From Pachypanchax playfairii (taxonomy: Eukaryota; Chordata; Actinopteri; Cyprinodontiformes; Aplocheilidae): a DNA stretch of 64,000 nucleotides. The DNA lies in contig SSNP01000092.1 in NCBI GenBank assembly GCA_006937955.1, positions 878,843 through 942,842 of the forward strand, given 5' to 3'. Positions 1 to 11,305 of this stretch are shown piece by piece (the first letter of the stretch is position 1; the number at the start of each line of letters is the position of its first letter). Made by a program: the position numbers and the translations under genes. The notes beneath the pieces are model-generated. The model made no database searches, was not told where the DNA came from, and saw only the letters and a program-made list of their open reading frames with translations.

Positions 1-528
1 ACTTAATTAAATCTTCTTGTGTCAAAGTTATTTTAATGTTTCGGACATTTGTCTTTCCCTGGTTCTCTTTGTCTTCTTTTATACAGTTTCAAATTGAGGA
101 ATAAAGCCTGAACTTTTCATGTCGCCCCTTGCTTGGGGAAAATGACACAACCTTTTGAAGTCCTGTCACAGTGAATCAGTCATTATTCATGCGCTCTCTT
201 ACACCAGTGCACAAAAACAGGTTGGTCTTGTCAAACCAAGGACACAGGGTTTGTTCTGTCTAAGCTTCTGTCTCCGATCAAAGAGCGCTGTCACTGTCCT
301 ATAAAAGCCTAAAGTGTGTGATCTGAGGAAAAATAATAATGAATAACTGGTTAAACAACTGTCACCAACATTAAAATGTACAATTTAGAAAAAGGTAAAA
401 ATTTGAACATATTACTGACTGTCTGTCCTAACAGGTGTGACTGAGTAGTTACATATTCATAAAACCATAAAAGACATTTTCAATTATTCCCACCGAGACA
501 AAAGCCCACGTAGAAAGTTGGATCTCAC
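1..528. other. Unassigned sequence left of a putative promoter
   Basis: No coding region or recognisable repeat is seen. If the splice donor at 528-527 (minus strand) is real, this stretch is the start of the first intron of a gene lying to the left of the window. Confidence 0.4.
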
Positions 529-700
529 CGTCAGCACCAGCTGTTTATCTGCTCCTTGTTGGCAGGACAAAAAAAAGAGGTCAATCCACAATCAGAGAGT
601 GTTTCTGTGGGCGCAGCTCGTCTACTGAACACGGAGCATTTTGGGACTGAGAGTTTGAACCTTCACCTGAGTTAACCGGCAGAGGAGTGGCTTGTGATGC
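529..700 (-). other. Putative noncoding first exon of a leftward gene
   Basis: On the minus strand the sequence ends in CTGACG followed by GTGAG at 528-524, a good match to a splice donor. The only ATG in good position (near 637) opens a five-codon ORF that stops at once, so the exon would be 5' UTR only. It lies just downstream, in minus-strand sense, of a ZNF143-type site and an ISRE core. No protein can be assigned because the coding exons would lie outside the window. The transcription start is a guess. Confidence 0.35.
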
Positions 701-706
701 GCGATG

Positions 707-764
707 ACTACAATACCCAGAGTGCAACGGACTGTTTGCGCTCCACAACACCTGAAACTGAAAC
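707..764 (-). promoter_or_regulatory. Promoter-like cluster: ZNF143/SBF-type site plus ISRE core
   Basis: Positions 707-726 read ACTACAATACCCAGAGTGCA, close to the ZNF143/SBF consensus (ACTACAATTCCCAG...TGC), a motif typical of vertebrate core promoters. Positions 754-764 read GAAACTGAAAC, a perfect interferon-stimulated response element core (GAAANNGAAA). The local GC and CpG content is higher than in the surrounding AT-rich DNA. Together with the donor at 528 this suggests a promoter firing leftward. Interferon control is inferred from the motif alone. Confidence 0.45.
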
Positions 765-849
765 GATCCGCGGAGTTTCGACAGGAGTGACAGAGACTGG
801 TGATAAGAATGCGACAAAAACAGCGATCAGATAGATCCGCGTGCAAAGT

Positions 850-1922
850 TACACACAGTTAGACTACAAAGTGTTTTATTTGCTCACGTGAATGAAAAGC
901 TGCATTTAGGAGGAGTATGATTCAATACAGCTGATTTGTTATACATTTACAGATAAAACTGTGAAAACATGATTTCAGCCTCACATTCTTTTATAACATT
1001 TTAGGTTTGGAGTGTTTCTTCATACCCACGTGACTGAAACATGCAGCTGCAGGTTAATAACATGTTATTAACCTGTGAAACAACAGGTGACACATTAAAC
1101 ATGTTGCATCACAGCAGTAAAGAAACTGAAAAACTCTTTCAGCTGCTGCGAATCTCAACACCAGACACATTCACTGCATTACTTTTTTTTTTTTAGGAAA
1201 GTCTGGTGATTATTTCAAAAGCTTGTTAAACCTGGTCAGTTTTTCCTTTTTTATGTTGTTTCTCCTGAAAGAGAACTGATTCTGCAGGTGACTGTTGGAA
1301 CTGGAACATTTCTCACCGTGGAACTCATGAAGGTTTCTTTCTGTATGAGGGACTTGTTCAGGCTTGTAGTTTGGTTTATTAACACACAGAAACGACTAAC
1401 TCACATTTCACATGTTCAAACTACAAAATAAATCAGTCCAGTTTTTTCACCACAGAACCAGATCTTGATTCTGATCCCAAGCCTGCTTGATAGGATTAAA
1501 GTCCTGATCCTGCTGATCCACTAACCTTTTAATGATCAGGAATCCTCACTTTCTTCATCCACCCAACCATATTTTTACACCTTGTACCATGGTCATGGAG
1601 GGGCTGGTGCCTGTCTACAGCTGGCTGAGAGGAGGGGTTACACCTGGACAGGCCACCCTCATCAGTGGACCACACAGACCCACAATCTCGAGCAATCTCG
1701 AGCAATCTCACCAAGGACCTATTTAAAATCACATATTAACCTATAAGCCTGTTCTTATTTGGTACTGATCTTTACACAGCCGCACCTTTCCATCATAAAT
1801 CCTAACGATAAACACGTAGCTTTTAAAATGAAACTGAATGAATTGTAAGACTAAACTGGATCAGGTTAAAGGAGCTCAGTTAAAGTGGGTTCACTTGTTT
1901 TCCCTGCAGATAATCTCAGATG
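850..1922. other. Unassigned intergenic DNA
   Basis: AT-rich sequence with short unrelated ORFs only. An 11-bp direct duplication (CAATCTCGAG) is visible near 1685-1705. No gene or repeat family is recognised. Confidence 0.4.
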
Positions 1923-3016
1923 TTAAAGGGACTGTATCATGCTATTTTACAGTTTTCAACGTCTGGGATCGGCACATATATGATAAAACCTTACTGTTTG
2001 AGTTATATTCACTTCATTTGTCCTGAAATATAACTTATATTCTCAAGTTATTCTGTGACCAGGAAGTAAAAACGCTCGGTTTACCTAAAACCCCGCCTCC
2101 CAACTGTGAGTGCGATTGGTCTGTTTAGAAACACTAAATAAACTTCTGTAACTCTCGCAGCCAAATGCACATTTTAGACGAGAAATTTTTAGAATAAAAT
2201 ACAACGAAATGGAGGTGCTAATTTGTCAGAGGACGCTCGGTGGTGAGGAGCGTCTGGAGGGAAGGATGGTCCACTCGACTGGATGCGATCCGACCCGGGA
2301 GATGACACCAAGACTGGGATCGGACGGGTGAAGTGAGACAGGTCGTAGGCGAGGAGCGGGTTTCTGGAGGCAGCGACCGTAGTCGCTGACTGCAAGACCA
2401 GCAGCCAAGAACGAGGCGGACAAAGAGAGAGAGAGATTGACCAGGACAGGTCTGAGGCTGGATTAATGAGCAGCACGTAGGCTAACAGGAGCTCGCGGCA
2501 AACGGGACGTCTGACTGAGGGCTGGCAGGGTGAGTGACTGTGTCTTTTATTGGTGATGGGACGGGCTGCGGTGATGTGGAGCTCAGCTGTAAAGCTGGAT
2601 TCATACTGATATGTGATTAGCAGGATCGAGTTGATAAGTCTTTATTAGCAGCTCATGCTAATAAAGAGCAGCAGGTGGTTGAAGTGTGGGAAGTCTGGGC
2701 TGCAGGTTAGACATCTGCCATGATGAGCTCCTGACAAATTGTTTCAGACTCTCGCAGCTCGCCTCGTACCTACTACAGGGGCAGCAGGGATTGGTCAGGA
2801 ACTTCCTGATACCACACCGTGACGTAGAGGGGCTCAGTTCAGCCGTTTTACATGAGCGAGTAAAGCAGCTGCTCAGAGCGCAGGTTTCAGGAGGATTACT
2901 CGGGAATGCACGAATTAAGCCAAAAACCACTCTGGAGGTCTTTTAAATAAAGAAATAGCATCACAACGTGGTTAAAAGCTCCAAAAAATTTATTTTTCAT
3001 GATACAGGACCTTTAA
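1923..3016 (+). mobile_element. Nonautonomous DNA-transposon-like element, family A, long copy
   Basis: The left end TTAAAGGGACTGTATCATG is mirrored at the right end by CATGATACAGGACCTTTAA, giving terminal inverted repeats of about 18 bp. Both ends and several inner blocks recur in opposite orientation at 16259-16813, proving an interspersed repeat. Shared inner blocks include GGGATCGGCACATATATGATAAAA near the left end and TTCAGGAGGATTACT near the right. This copy keeps a GC-rich core of about 500 bp (2200-2900) that the shorter copy lacks. No transposase is seen. The superfamily cannot be told because no clean target duplication is visible. Confidence 0.7.
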
Positions 3017-5536
3017 AACAGAAATCCTTGTTTGCCAAACTTTACCACTAGATGGCGTCATTTCTCTCTTTTTCAAGAAGCCTGCAGTTTATAATTTAAC
3101 TGTTCAGAATAATGTTGGTTGGGTTTTTTATTCTAAATCAACCTATTTGACTTCAGCACAGTAAAATCAGAAAATATCTTTTTAAATCTAAGTCAAACGG
3201 AGTAAAATTACTACCTTAAACAGACTTTTAAACAGGGTTTAATCTCTTTTCTGAAGATGTTTCGATGTGTTGTCTGTTTTTTAAGATTGTAATAAATGTG
3301 TTTCAATCCAGAAAACATTTTCACAGGGAGGTTGAACTTGTCCGTGTTTCACTTCCTGATGAAGTTCAACTCAGCCGGTGCTTGAAACTCACCGCTGACT
3401 CGCTGAGTCACATGGAGGACTGTTTATTGGGACGAACTTTTGGACTCGGTCCAGTCTGCTGTCCCGGGAGGCCGGTCGACACTGTGCAGCTTCCAACCAC
3501 AAAATTGGCTGCAGATGCATCATCAGTGGGAGGTGTTGCAACAATAGCTACATTTATTGGTGCATTAAAAACAAAACAAACCATTAGAAGCTGCTGGGAT
3601 TTACACGAGGTTTGAGTTTGCAGTTTTAATTCAAAGCGGCTTTGAAGTGAAACCACTGATCATTGATCTGGTCTGGCTCCAGTCAGATTCCTGTTCTGTT
3701 TTTTTTCACAGACTGGATCAAAGCTGGGAACTTTTGATGGCGGCCTCCGTCCACAGTTGGCTGCTTCTGCTCCTCGTCCTGAGGCCAGGTCGTTCCACTG
3801 AGTGACATCACAACAGGTGATGAGAAAATGACATCACGGAGCAACATAATTACGTCATGAGTCTTCAGATGAAACATCTCACTTAAAGAGTGAAAATTTA
3901 TTCAACAGATGAGAGACAATGGTTTTATCTTCACAGTAAAGCAGCTTTTGATAAAAAAAATAATAAAAGATGCAATTTTTAACTTTTAAATAAGGAAGAA
4001 CTGACATGAGAACTTCAATAGTTATCAGATATTTAACGTCACTTTTTATTTCCACTGTCGGAAACAAGATAAAGATAAAAAGTTCCAGACTGTTTGGATT
4101 TCTATAAGTTTCAACACTCTTTTTAAAAATCAGCCTGTAGGAACCCGCACAGGTGATGAGCTTGATTCAGGTTAATTAGTAGCTATTTTCCTTACCGAAC
4201 AATGGTTTCACCTTCACGTTCACTGCGCGTGATAGTTTGCAAATGAGAAAAACAGAAATATACAGACAAGCGTTTTGTTATTAAATCAATATTTTCCGAT
4301 AATTTTTTCTTCTTTATCTGAGAAACGTGTTTACATTTATACTTTCAAGCTACGTCACACACTAATACATTTTGACATGGCGCACGTTCACGCGACTTTG
4401 TGAACATCATGTCGGTCAAGTTGTTATAAGTCCAAAACATTGTGTTTCAGTTTTTTTAAACTTTTGTTGCACCAAGAAGTAAAAATGAACCTCATTGTCC
4501 TGCAGAAAAAAGTTTTCTATCAAAACAGTAAGAAGAATTTCAAACTCCAAACCGGGCCGGTGAACTGACGTGAACGAGCGCGAGGAGGCGCTGCACCGCC
4601 AGGTGCGCGTGAAACCGCTGAAGTTTGAAAGATTTGACTTGGATTTCTTTTTTAAATTCAAACCGCCTCGCGCTTCTTTCTGAAACAGATTGGATGATCT
4701 TTGATTTTGAGACACATTTTCCTGAAACACAGAAATAACCAAAATATCGAATTTGATTAAATAATAATGTCCTTTGTCGCTTATTGTGGTAAAAAACATA
4801 TAAATGTATCTGCTTTGGGGTGAAATTATTAGACAAATTAGATACTGAAGTCAAACTATAAAAGAACAAATAAAGTAAATAAATAAATACATAAATGTGG
4901 TACAAGTGGGGTTTTATCCATTACAGTTTAGTGTTAACAATTCCGATTTTTTAATTGCACTTTTTTCCATCTAAAGTGAAACATTAAAGCCAACAAGACG
5001 TATTATTTTCCTGAAATACCACAATGCGCTACTAAAAAAAAACCTAATTTATGAACATATAAACTCACAGAGAGAAAAACACAAAATCCTTTATAGAAGA
5101 AACCAGCAGGGAAGTTTTAACATCTTACTTCGTCTTATAGGCTTTTTAAAGACTTGTGTGTTTTTCTAACTGTTAAATATGTTAAAACAGGTGGAAACTG
5201 CTCAGAAACTTAATCAAAAAGAAATCATAATAATAAGAGTTTTAGATTTTCACATTTAACAGATAAAATATTTACAGTGTTTGGACTGAATTTAAGCTTT
5301 TCTTACACTTGATGTTTTAAATAATAAGTTTCTTTTTTTGTGCCTTTTGTTTTTAGTATTTAAGACGCATTGTTTATTTTTCTTTACAAGGAAAAAAGAA
5401 CAGACAAACGAGAAGCTGAGAAACGACGTGAAGAAGAAACTAAAGATTAGACGTTTTAAAAACATCTAAATTCTTTCTGGCTGTTTGGTGAAAAATAAGA
5501 TTTTATCGACTCAACAATCAAAGAAAACTGAGTCGA
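3017..5536. other. Unassigned AT-rich DNA with a small CpG patch
   Basis: No gene or recognised repeat. Positions 4545-4620 stand out as a CpG-rich patch (GAACGAGCGCGAGGAGGCGC and neighbours) in otherwise AT-rich DNA. Poly-A runs and short A/T tracts are frequent, and all ORFs are short and unsupported. Confidence 0.4.
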
Positions 5537-6450
5537 TCGAAATGCTTCGGAATTCATTTATTGAGTGGCTCACATAAAAAGCCATTCTCAGCGAAAGGAG
5601 GAGGGGGGGGGGGGTAAAACATAAAAAATAAAGAAATATCATAGGAGAGAAAAAAACAAATAAAAAAATCACTTTTACAACATGCTTATTTAAATTAAAC
5701 GAGCGGATAAAACAGTAAATGATTTCCAAACGAATAAATTCAAAGTGCGCCTAAATGTGATAGACCCCCTAAAATACAAGAAAAATACATCAAAACAAAA
5801 TTGTGGTTAAATAGAACTGCCCCCCCCTCCCCCCAAACACACACAAATACATTTATGCCAGAAAAAAATCCAAGTAGGTACATTTCCGTATATTTCTCAA
5901 ATATTTACTAGAGTCCATGTACAACTAGAAATACCTATACAAAAATCCTCTCCTGGACAAATACGATGCTCACCTGTAATTATTCTAAACTACATGTATG
6001 TACAGCGCGTGAGCCACTGACACCTGGCGCACAGGTGAAGAGCAACACGTGATCCAGGACTCTGCTGCTCGATCATCAAACAGCTGACAGGGACTCGCCG
6101 CATCCCATAATGATAAGTTTACACGTTTGTTTCCATCGAGCTGCGACAGAAACACATTTAAAGTGCCAGTGTTTGGTTTATAGAACAGTGACAGCAGGAA
6201 GGCCCCCGATAACTCACATGGAGGGGGAAGGGACCAAATTCTTACAAAATAAAAGAAAGTTGTTTATGTTTTGCTCAAGTGTGTCCCAGAATGACTTGAT
6301 TACACTTTCACACTGCAGATGTGATGCAGATGTGGAGCGAGGCAGTAACAGAACAGGTGTGTGTTTTTCCTCCTTTAGTGACAGTCAGGATGAAACGTCA
6401 CGTGTTCGCTCTCTCCGTTAGTTCCACCGCGTTACAGTGTCTCGTGACCT
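5537..6450 (-). other. sp8: Probable sp8 3' untranslated region
   Basis: This stretch follows the sp8 stop codon on the minus strand and runs to the first canonical poly(A) signal, about 890 bases on. It holds a C-run at 5821-5834 and a G-run at 5603-5614 (plus strand). A longer transcript ending near 5373 is possible, since another AATAAA on the minus strand lies at 5373-5378. The exact end is inferred. Confidence 0.5.
5557..5562 (-). terminator. Candidate sp8 poly(A) signal (AATAAA)
   Basis: The plus strand reads TTTATT, which is AATAAA on the minus strand. A T/G-rich stretch (TTTGATTGTTGAGTC on minus) follows within about 50 bases, as expected for a cleavage site. No canonical hexamer is closer to the stop codon. 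Confidence 0.45.
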
Positions 6451-8256
6451 TTAGAGGCCGTTCATGCCCACTCCCTGGGTTGACTCGGGGGGGTGTAACA
6501 AGTCGGGAGAATGGCACGGAGGGGATCCCGGCGCGCTGTGCTCGCTGTCGGTGTCACTGCCCCTCTTCCCCCCGCTACCCCCGGAGCCAGAACCGGCGGA
6601 CCCCCCGGCGCTGTGAGTTTTTACGTGTTTGCTCAGATGGTCGCTGCGCATAAACCTCTTGTTGCACACCGGACACGCGAAGCGTTTCTCACCGGTGTGC
6701 GTGCGTAAATGTCGCTGGAGCTCGTCGGAGCGCGTGAATCTCTTTCCACAGAAGAGCCAGTTGCACACGAACGGCCTCTCGCCGGTGTGCCACCTCAGGT
6801 GCGCCTTCAGGTGCGACGTTTTACCGTAAACCTTTCCGCAGCCAGGGATGTGACAGCTGTGTAGACCTTTCCTGCGGAGGCTCGCGCCCGCCGGTCCCAG
6901 TCTCTCCGCCTCTTGGCAGTTCGGACAGTCGCAGGTAGCTCTGCCCGAGTATCGCCGGGCAGATGACCTGGGGGACCCCGCTAAAGTCGCCGGCGGAGCC
7001 CCGGATAGCATAGTCCCCCCAGCTCCGGTTAACGGAGAGGGGCTTGTGTCTGGATAGGAGGGTAACACCGGCTTGAATCCGTCCATCAGGTGCTGGCCGG
7101 TTGTCAACAGGTGCGGAGAGGGACTCGTGCTGAAAGCAGAGTGACTTAAACTCGAGTAATCAGAATTATATCCGCCGAGAGGAGAGTGTAAAGAGGTCTG
7201 CAGTCCACCGGAGTGCAAGGACGACTGTAGTGCTGCTCCGTTGGGGTTTTGAACGTCAATCCAACCCGCTCCAACATCCCACCACGCTGAGGCTCCGGTG
7301 GATCCAACTTCTCCCGCGGGGATCCCGGGATGGGAGGACTTGAACCAGGACTCGTAAGGATGCGCCACGCTCATCCTGGGATAGATGCCCTGCAGACTGT
7401 CCACGGAGGTGTGCACCTTGGAGATGAACACCGGCTGATGGCTGGACTCTTGGGAACTGCTCGAAACGGAGGCTTGGAAAACAGAATAATCGTTTCCGAA
7501 ATGGGAACCGGGAGATGCACCAGACGTGAGAGAGAAGGCACTGGATCCGGAGGAGTTGTTGGTGCCGAAAGAGTCCGAGATCCCAGAGCCGTTGCGGGAC
7601 ACCCCGAAGCCGGACAGGCCGGATCCGAGGCTGCAGCTGCTCGCGCCGGCTCGTTTCCACGGATGGAAGCCTTTTCCAAACGACGAGGAATTATCCGAAA
7701 TTGTAGACGGTGAAGGGCTCGGACTCCCTATTTTGTTGCATGTTGCAGCTAACATGGCTAAAGGAGTCGATCCTAACCTCGGCTCCTCCTGGAAGCACAC
7801 ACACACAGGGACACACACACACACACATCTGTGGGTCAGTTTAACAAGTCTAACAGGTTGATCACACAACATATCAGCAGCATTTTAGCTCCGGGAAAAA
7901 ACACAGAAAAGAGTTAAATCAGCTTGAGATGATTTATAATCTCTGGCTGAAGATTTTAGAAGTTCCTCAACAATTAGAGAAGATAACTCCGCTTCCTACC
8001 TGGATTGAAAACGCGACAAGCGGCGTTTACAGATCAATTCCAAACTGAAAACCAAAAAAAAGTTTTAAAAAAAAAGCCAGAACCCTCATGCAAACTCCAA
8101 ACCGGCGGCTGAAACTCAACCCAACGCACTGGTTCTGCTGCTACTCTGCGACCACTGTAAGTTTAATCCCCCCTTCTGCAGGATAATGACAAGAACTAAT
8201 TAAACCAGAAAGAAGAAAGTCCTTTTTAGACTCACCCCTAGAAGTGAAGTTGCCAT
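6451..8256 (-). CDS. sp8: Transcription factor Sp8 (two coding exons)
   Basis: The coding sequence is complement(join(6451..7788, 8236..8256)). Exon 1 encodes only MATSLLG and ends at a GTGAG donor (8235-8231). Exon 2 follows a TTCCAG acceptor and continues EEPRLGSTPLAM in phase 0. The protein is 452 residues. It has an N-terminal SP box (about 14-28), a Ser/Gly-rich region, HPYESWFK (150-157) and WWDVGAGWIDVQNP (176-189). The buttonhead box CDCPNC lies at 293-298. Three C2H2 fingers follow (about 317-341, 347-371, 377-399) with KTSHLKA, RSDELQR and RSDHLSK recognition helices. Such fingers bind GC/GT boxes in the nucleus. Sp8 acts in limb/fin apical ectoderm, brain and neural patterning downstream of Wnt/Fgf. 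SPSPSP after the SP box and GWIDVQNPN favour Sp8 over Sp9. It is shorter than human SP8 (508 aa) because Ala and Gly tracts are absent. Which teleost paralogue (sp8a or sp8b) is not resolved. An internal Met19 could start a 434-residue isoform. Confidence 0.95.
7789..8235 (-). other. sp8: sp8 intron 1
   Basis: A 447-base GT-AG intron separates the seven-codon first exon from the main exon. Near the acceptor it carries a TG-rich tract (7800-7830, CA repeats on the plus strand) that doubles as the pyrimidine-containing stretch before TTCCAG. Read-through of this intron opens a false upstream ORF start at 7872. Confidence 0.85.
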
Positions 8257-8330
8257 CACACAAAAAAACACTGCCCTCCTCGGAGGATCTTTTTTATATT
8301 TATGAATCGGAGCTCTGTTTTTCTTTTTTC

Positions 8331-8370
8331 CCCTCCTTCTTCTTCTTCTTCTTCTTTTTTTTTTTTTTAG
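8331..8370. repeat. CTT microsatellite running into poly-T
   Basis: CTT units from about 8335 run into an uninterrupted T tract ending near 8369, upstream of the sp8 start codon. On the minus strand it would be a poly-A/GAA stretch in the leader. Confidence 0.8.
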
Positions 8371-8458
8371 AGGTGTGCAATACAATGATGTGTTCCGCCC
8401 ATTCTTCCACAATTGTAGGCTCGTCTCCGGCTTTGAAGTGCCGCTGTGACACGGGCGA

Positions 8459-8468
8459 CCAATCAGCG
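8459..8468 (-). promoter_or_regulatory. CCAAT box (NF-Y type)
   Basis: The plus strand reads CCAATCAGCG, a perfect CCAATCAG core as bound by NF-Y. It sits in a CpG-rich island 200 bases upstream of the sp8 start codon. Confidence 0.5.
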
Positions 8469-9320
8469 GACCCCGTCCCGCCGCACCGCCGCGCACTAAC
8501 CGTGAGGTCATCAATAGAGAGCAGCTCAGACAGCTCTCCATCCACCCCCAACCCCCTCCTCCTCCCATCCCACCCCACCTCCTCCATAAGAAAAGACAGC
8601 GGAAGGAAGGTAAAGTTAAATGAGAGTGAATTAGGAAGGAGGAATTAAGGAGGGGGGGTGCACTTGTTGAAATTTTACAGAACATCACATTCCATAAATT
8701 TAAAGGAGGAGGAGGACCGGTGGTGACCCGCGCGGAGTGATATCTAAACAGTTAAGAAAGAGGGAAAAGGCTAAACAAACACTGTCCAATTTCTTTCAAA
8801 ATAAAACTCTTCTTTTACTCCACTCCAAAAAAAAGTTTTCAAAGCTTCCTGCGGGTGAAAAGGATTTACACATTTAGTGCTTTAACAGGTTTAAATGCTA
8901 TAAAACTTTTTTAGCGCGATTTTTCTATTTTAAAAAAACTGGATCAGTCTGTTTTAATGTCATCAAACTGTCCGGACTCTGCTCGGATTCTGGTTCTATT
9001 TAAATCTTTCAGAGTTAATATACACATCTATTACATGAGACATATAAAGGCTGCATTGTTCCGGCCCTGCACATATATTACCACCGTCTCCAACTTTCAC
9101 TTTACTGTAATTGTGTCCAATTACCTTGACAGGTTTTGATTAAAACTGACGCACAGATTGTTCATCTAAGCCCAAAAACATCAGATGGAAGAAGAAGAGA
9201 GGTCGATGGAGCTGACTTTACAGGATTCATGCGAGATCAAATCAGAAATGGGGATTTTTTAAAAAAGAAGTTTAAAGGTAAATGTAAAGAAAATGTCTGT
9301 AAAATAACTTCTATAAAGAA

Positions 9321-9362
<42 letters not shown>
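9321..9362. repeat. (AAT)14 microsatellite
   Basis: Fourteen uninterrupted AAT units are readable directly. Confidence 0.9.
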
Positions 9363-9363
<1 letters not shown>

Positions 9364-9463
9364 TGATTCTTAACGTCTTTTTCTAACATTTTTTTTCAAA
9401 GAGAAAGCTCATGTTACATAATTTGAACTTCTTATAGAAAAAAAAAACATGTTGAACCCTGGG

Positions 9464-9465
<2 letters not shown>

Positions 9466-9509
<44 letters not shown>

Positions 9510-9516
9510 TGTGTGT
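9466..9516. repeat. (GT)n microsatellite
   Basis: About 20 GT units, broken once by TTT near 9507, then more GT. Confidence 0.9.
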
Positions 9517-10280
9517 CGGGCTATTAGCATGCAGTGTGAGCTGGGAGCATAAATTTCATTTGAATTTCAAATTTAATAACGCGGGAGGTTTTTAATCATC
9601 CGCAGTTTTATTTGTTTGATATTAAGATGCTTATTGACCGGGTCTGTTGACCAGCTTGGTCATTACAGGACAGGGAAAAGTTAATTAAAACGACCAGGGA
9701 TTATTCATCACATCATCTGCCCAACGCATGTCGCTTCCTTTATTACGCAGCGTGATAGATGGACAATCTGATTAATTCTTGTGTTTCTAGGACTGGACAA
9801 CTGTGTCTTCTTCATTTTTATTATTTATTTATATTTATTTATTTATTTATTTTGTGGCGTGAGATTTACATATTTAGGCTATACTACTTTTCATTTAAAA
9901 AAATACAGCAAAAAAAGGACAAATGTTCCACGCACTTTTACCTCGTAAAAAGTCCGATTAAACAGCTGCTTTACTGCATCAAAAATATATATTTTTAAGA
10001 ATTAAATTTGTAACACGAGACAACGATTTGTTCTAAAGATAAACTGCGACCAAACACACGTGGATATATAGTTTGAAAGTGACTTTTTAATTTATCCCTG
10101 TAATTCCGTAAATGTAACAATCTGATCAATAGATTTCTTTTATTTCCGTCCAACACGCGCTGGAGATTAAACAGAGGAAAGAGATCCAGCTGGGAAATGT
10201 CGTGTAAAAAGTGACAGAGGTGAATGATAATATATAAAAAATAATTGTGATGTAGTGTAATAGTGAGAAATAAAAGCCTA

Positions 10281-10411
10281 TACGTACCGCGCTCCTCCGC
10301 TCCGCACGCGCACTGATTGACCTGCAACGTTTTGCCTCGCGGCGGAGAAAAAAATCAGCTTCTCCTGCGAGCCGGTGTTTCTGCGCGCGATGCAGGGAGA
10401 CGTTCCACCGG
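10281..10411 (-). promoter_or_regulatory. CpG-rich patch with a minus-strand splice-donor match
   Basis: About 18 CpG dinucleotides fall in 130 bases, in strong contrast with the AT-rich flanks. On the minus strand the patch ends in GCGCG followed by GTACGTA (10287-10281), a good donor match. It lies about 2 kb upstream of the sp8 start in the same orientation. It could be a distal alternative sp8 first exon, or the first exon of a noncoding transcript. No coding potential is claimed. Confidence 0.35.
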
Positions 10412-10419
10412 CAATTCAA

Positions 10420-10858
10420 TTTGGAATAACCTGTGTGTGTTTGTGTGTGGGGGGGGGAGGGGGGGGGAGTTAAAAGGAGTTAAAATAGACTAAATATACA
10501 TCTCTCTAATTGAATTTGTAATAGCCTATTTTAGAAATATGTTTATTTTTCAGGAAGTTGCGGAAGTTTTGCGAGGTTCGGACTGACTGATGCTACAGGA
10601 GACATGTTGTCCTCTGGTGACAAATTACTGAGTGATCACACCAGCAGGACTCAGGTCAGAGGTCATCGTGATCAGGAAGAGCCGCTGAACACCTGCGACT
10701 CATCCGCGCGGATAAAATCACGTCCTGTGCAGAATTTATTATAAATCAAAAGCATGTTTATTTAAGATGCCTGTTGCTTTTCAGGAGGTCAGATGGTGCA
10801 CAGGTTGCTCCTTTTCGCTGTAACTGTAAGCCGCACCGAACAGATGTCAACACCCCCC

Positions 10859-10893
<35 letters not shown>

Positions 10894-11210
10894 TCTTCTC
10901 CAGCGCACACATGGGCTATATTACCAACATGAAATCAAACTCAAAACCTGTCCCCTCTTTTTTTACGCCACCATAATGACCGAGTTATTCTGGGCCGCTG
11001 AGCAGGAACAAAAGTCGGTTCAATATTGCGTGTTGCACAAATTCACTCTGCTCGAGAACCGGGAGGGAAGGATGGAAAACTTATACTACTTCTTTTTCTG
11101 CCTTTCTCTTCAACTGAAGACGTTCAAAGAAGCTGAAGGAACTTTTCAGGAGGTCTAAAGTGAAAGTCACTTGTGTCTCACAAGAAATTAGAAAACCTGG
11201 CAGCACGTGC
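10420..11210. other. Unassigned DNA with small simple repeats
   Basis: A G-run lies at 10450-10468 and a (CA)n tract at 10864-10892. No gene is seen. Confidence 0.4.

Positions 11211-11305
<95 letters not shown>
11211..11305. repeat. (GATA)n microsatellite, about 24 units
   Basis: Perfect GATA repeat on the plus strand. It is the first of four GATA loci in the window. Confidence 0.95.

Larger units (their letters stand above)
8257..8720 (-). promoter_or_regulatory. sp8: sp8 5' UTR and proximal promoter region
   Basis: The region directly upstream of the sp8 start codon (minus strand) contains a CCAAT box at 8459-8468 within a GC-rich stretch (8440-8505). It also has CT-rich and C-rich tracts with CACCCC words at 8545-8585, and a TATA-like ATAAATTTAAA at 8694-8704. 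A T-rich/CTT repeat lies in the probable leader at 8331-8370. The start site is not determined. Confidence 0.5.
8721..10280. other. Upstream flank of sp8, AT-rich
   Basis: No coding region. It holds microsatellites at 9321-9362 and 9466-9516 and a TTTA-rich tract at 9825-9853. The block 9540-9760 is repeat-poor and includes several ATTA/TAAT homeodomain-like cores, so it may be proximal regulatory DNA. Confidence 0.35.

Noticed and set aside
7256..7861. Several ORFs of 100-134 codons overlapping sp8 exon 2 in other frames and on the other strand
   Set aside because: Shadows of the GC-rich sp8 coding sequence; they carry no domain, while the sp8 frame encodes the known motifs.
8200..8688. 162-codon minus-strand ORF upstream of sp8
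   Set aside because: Most of it is the A/T-rich leader read by chance. Only its MATSLLG part is real, as the sp8 first coding exon, which ends at a splice donor after seven codons.
10126..10419. 97-codon ORF over the CpG-rich patch
   Set aside because: No domain, runs through the likely splice donor into AT-rich sequence; the patch is better read as a promoter or noncoding exon.
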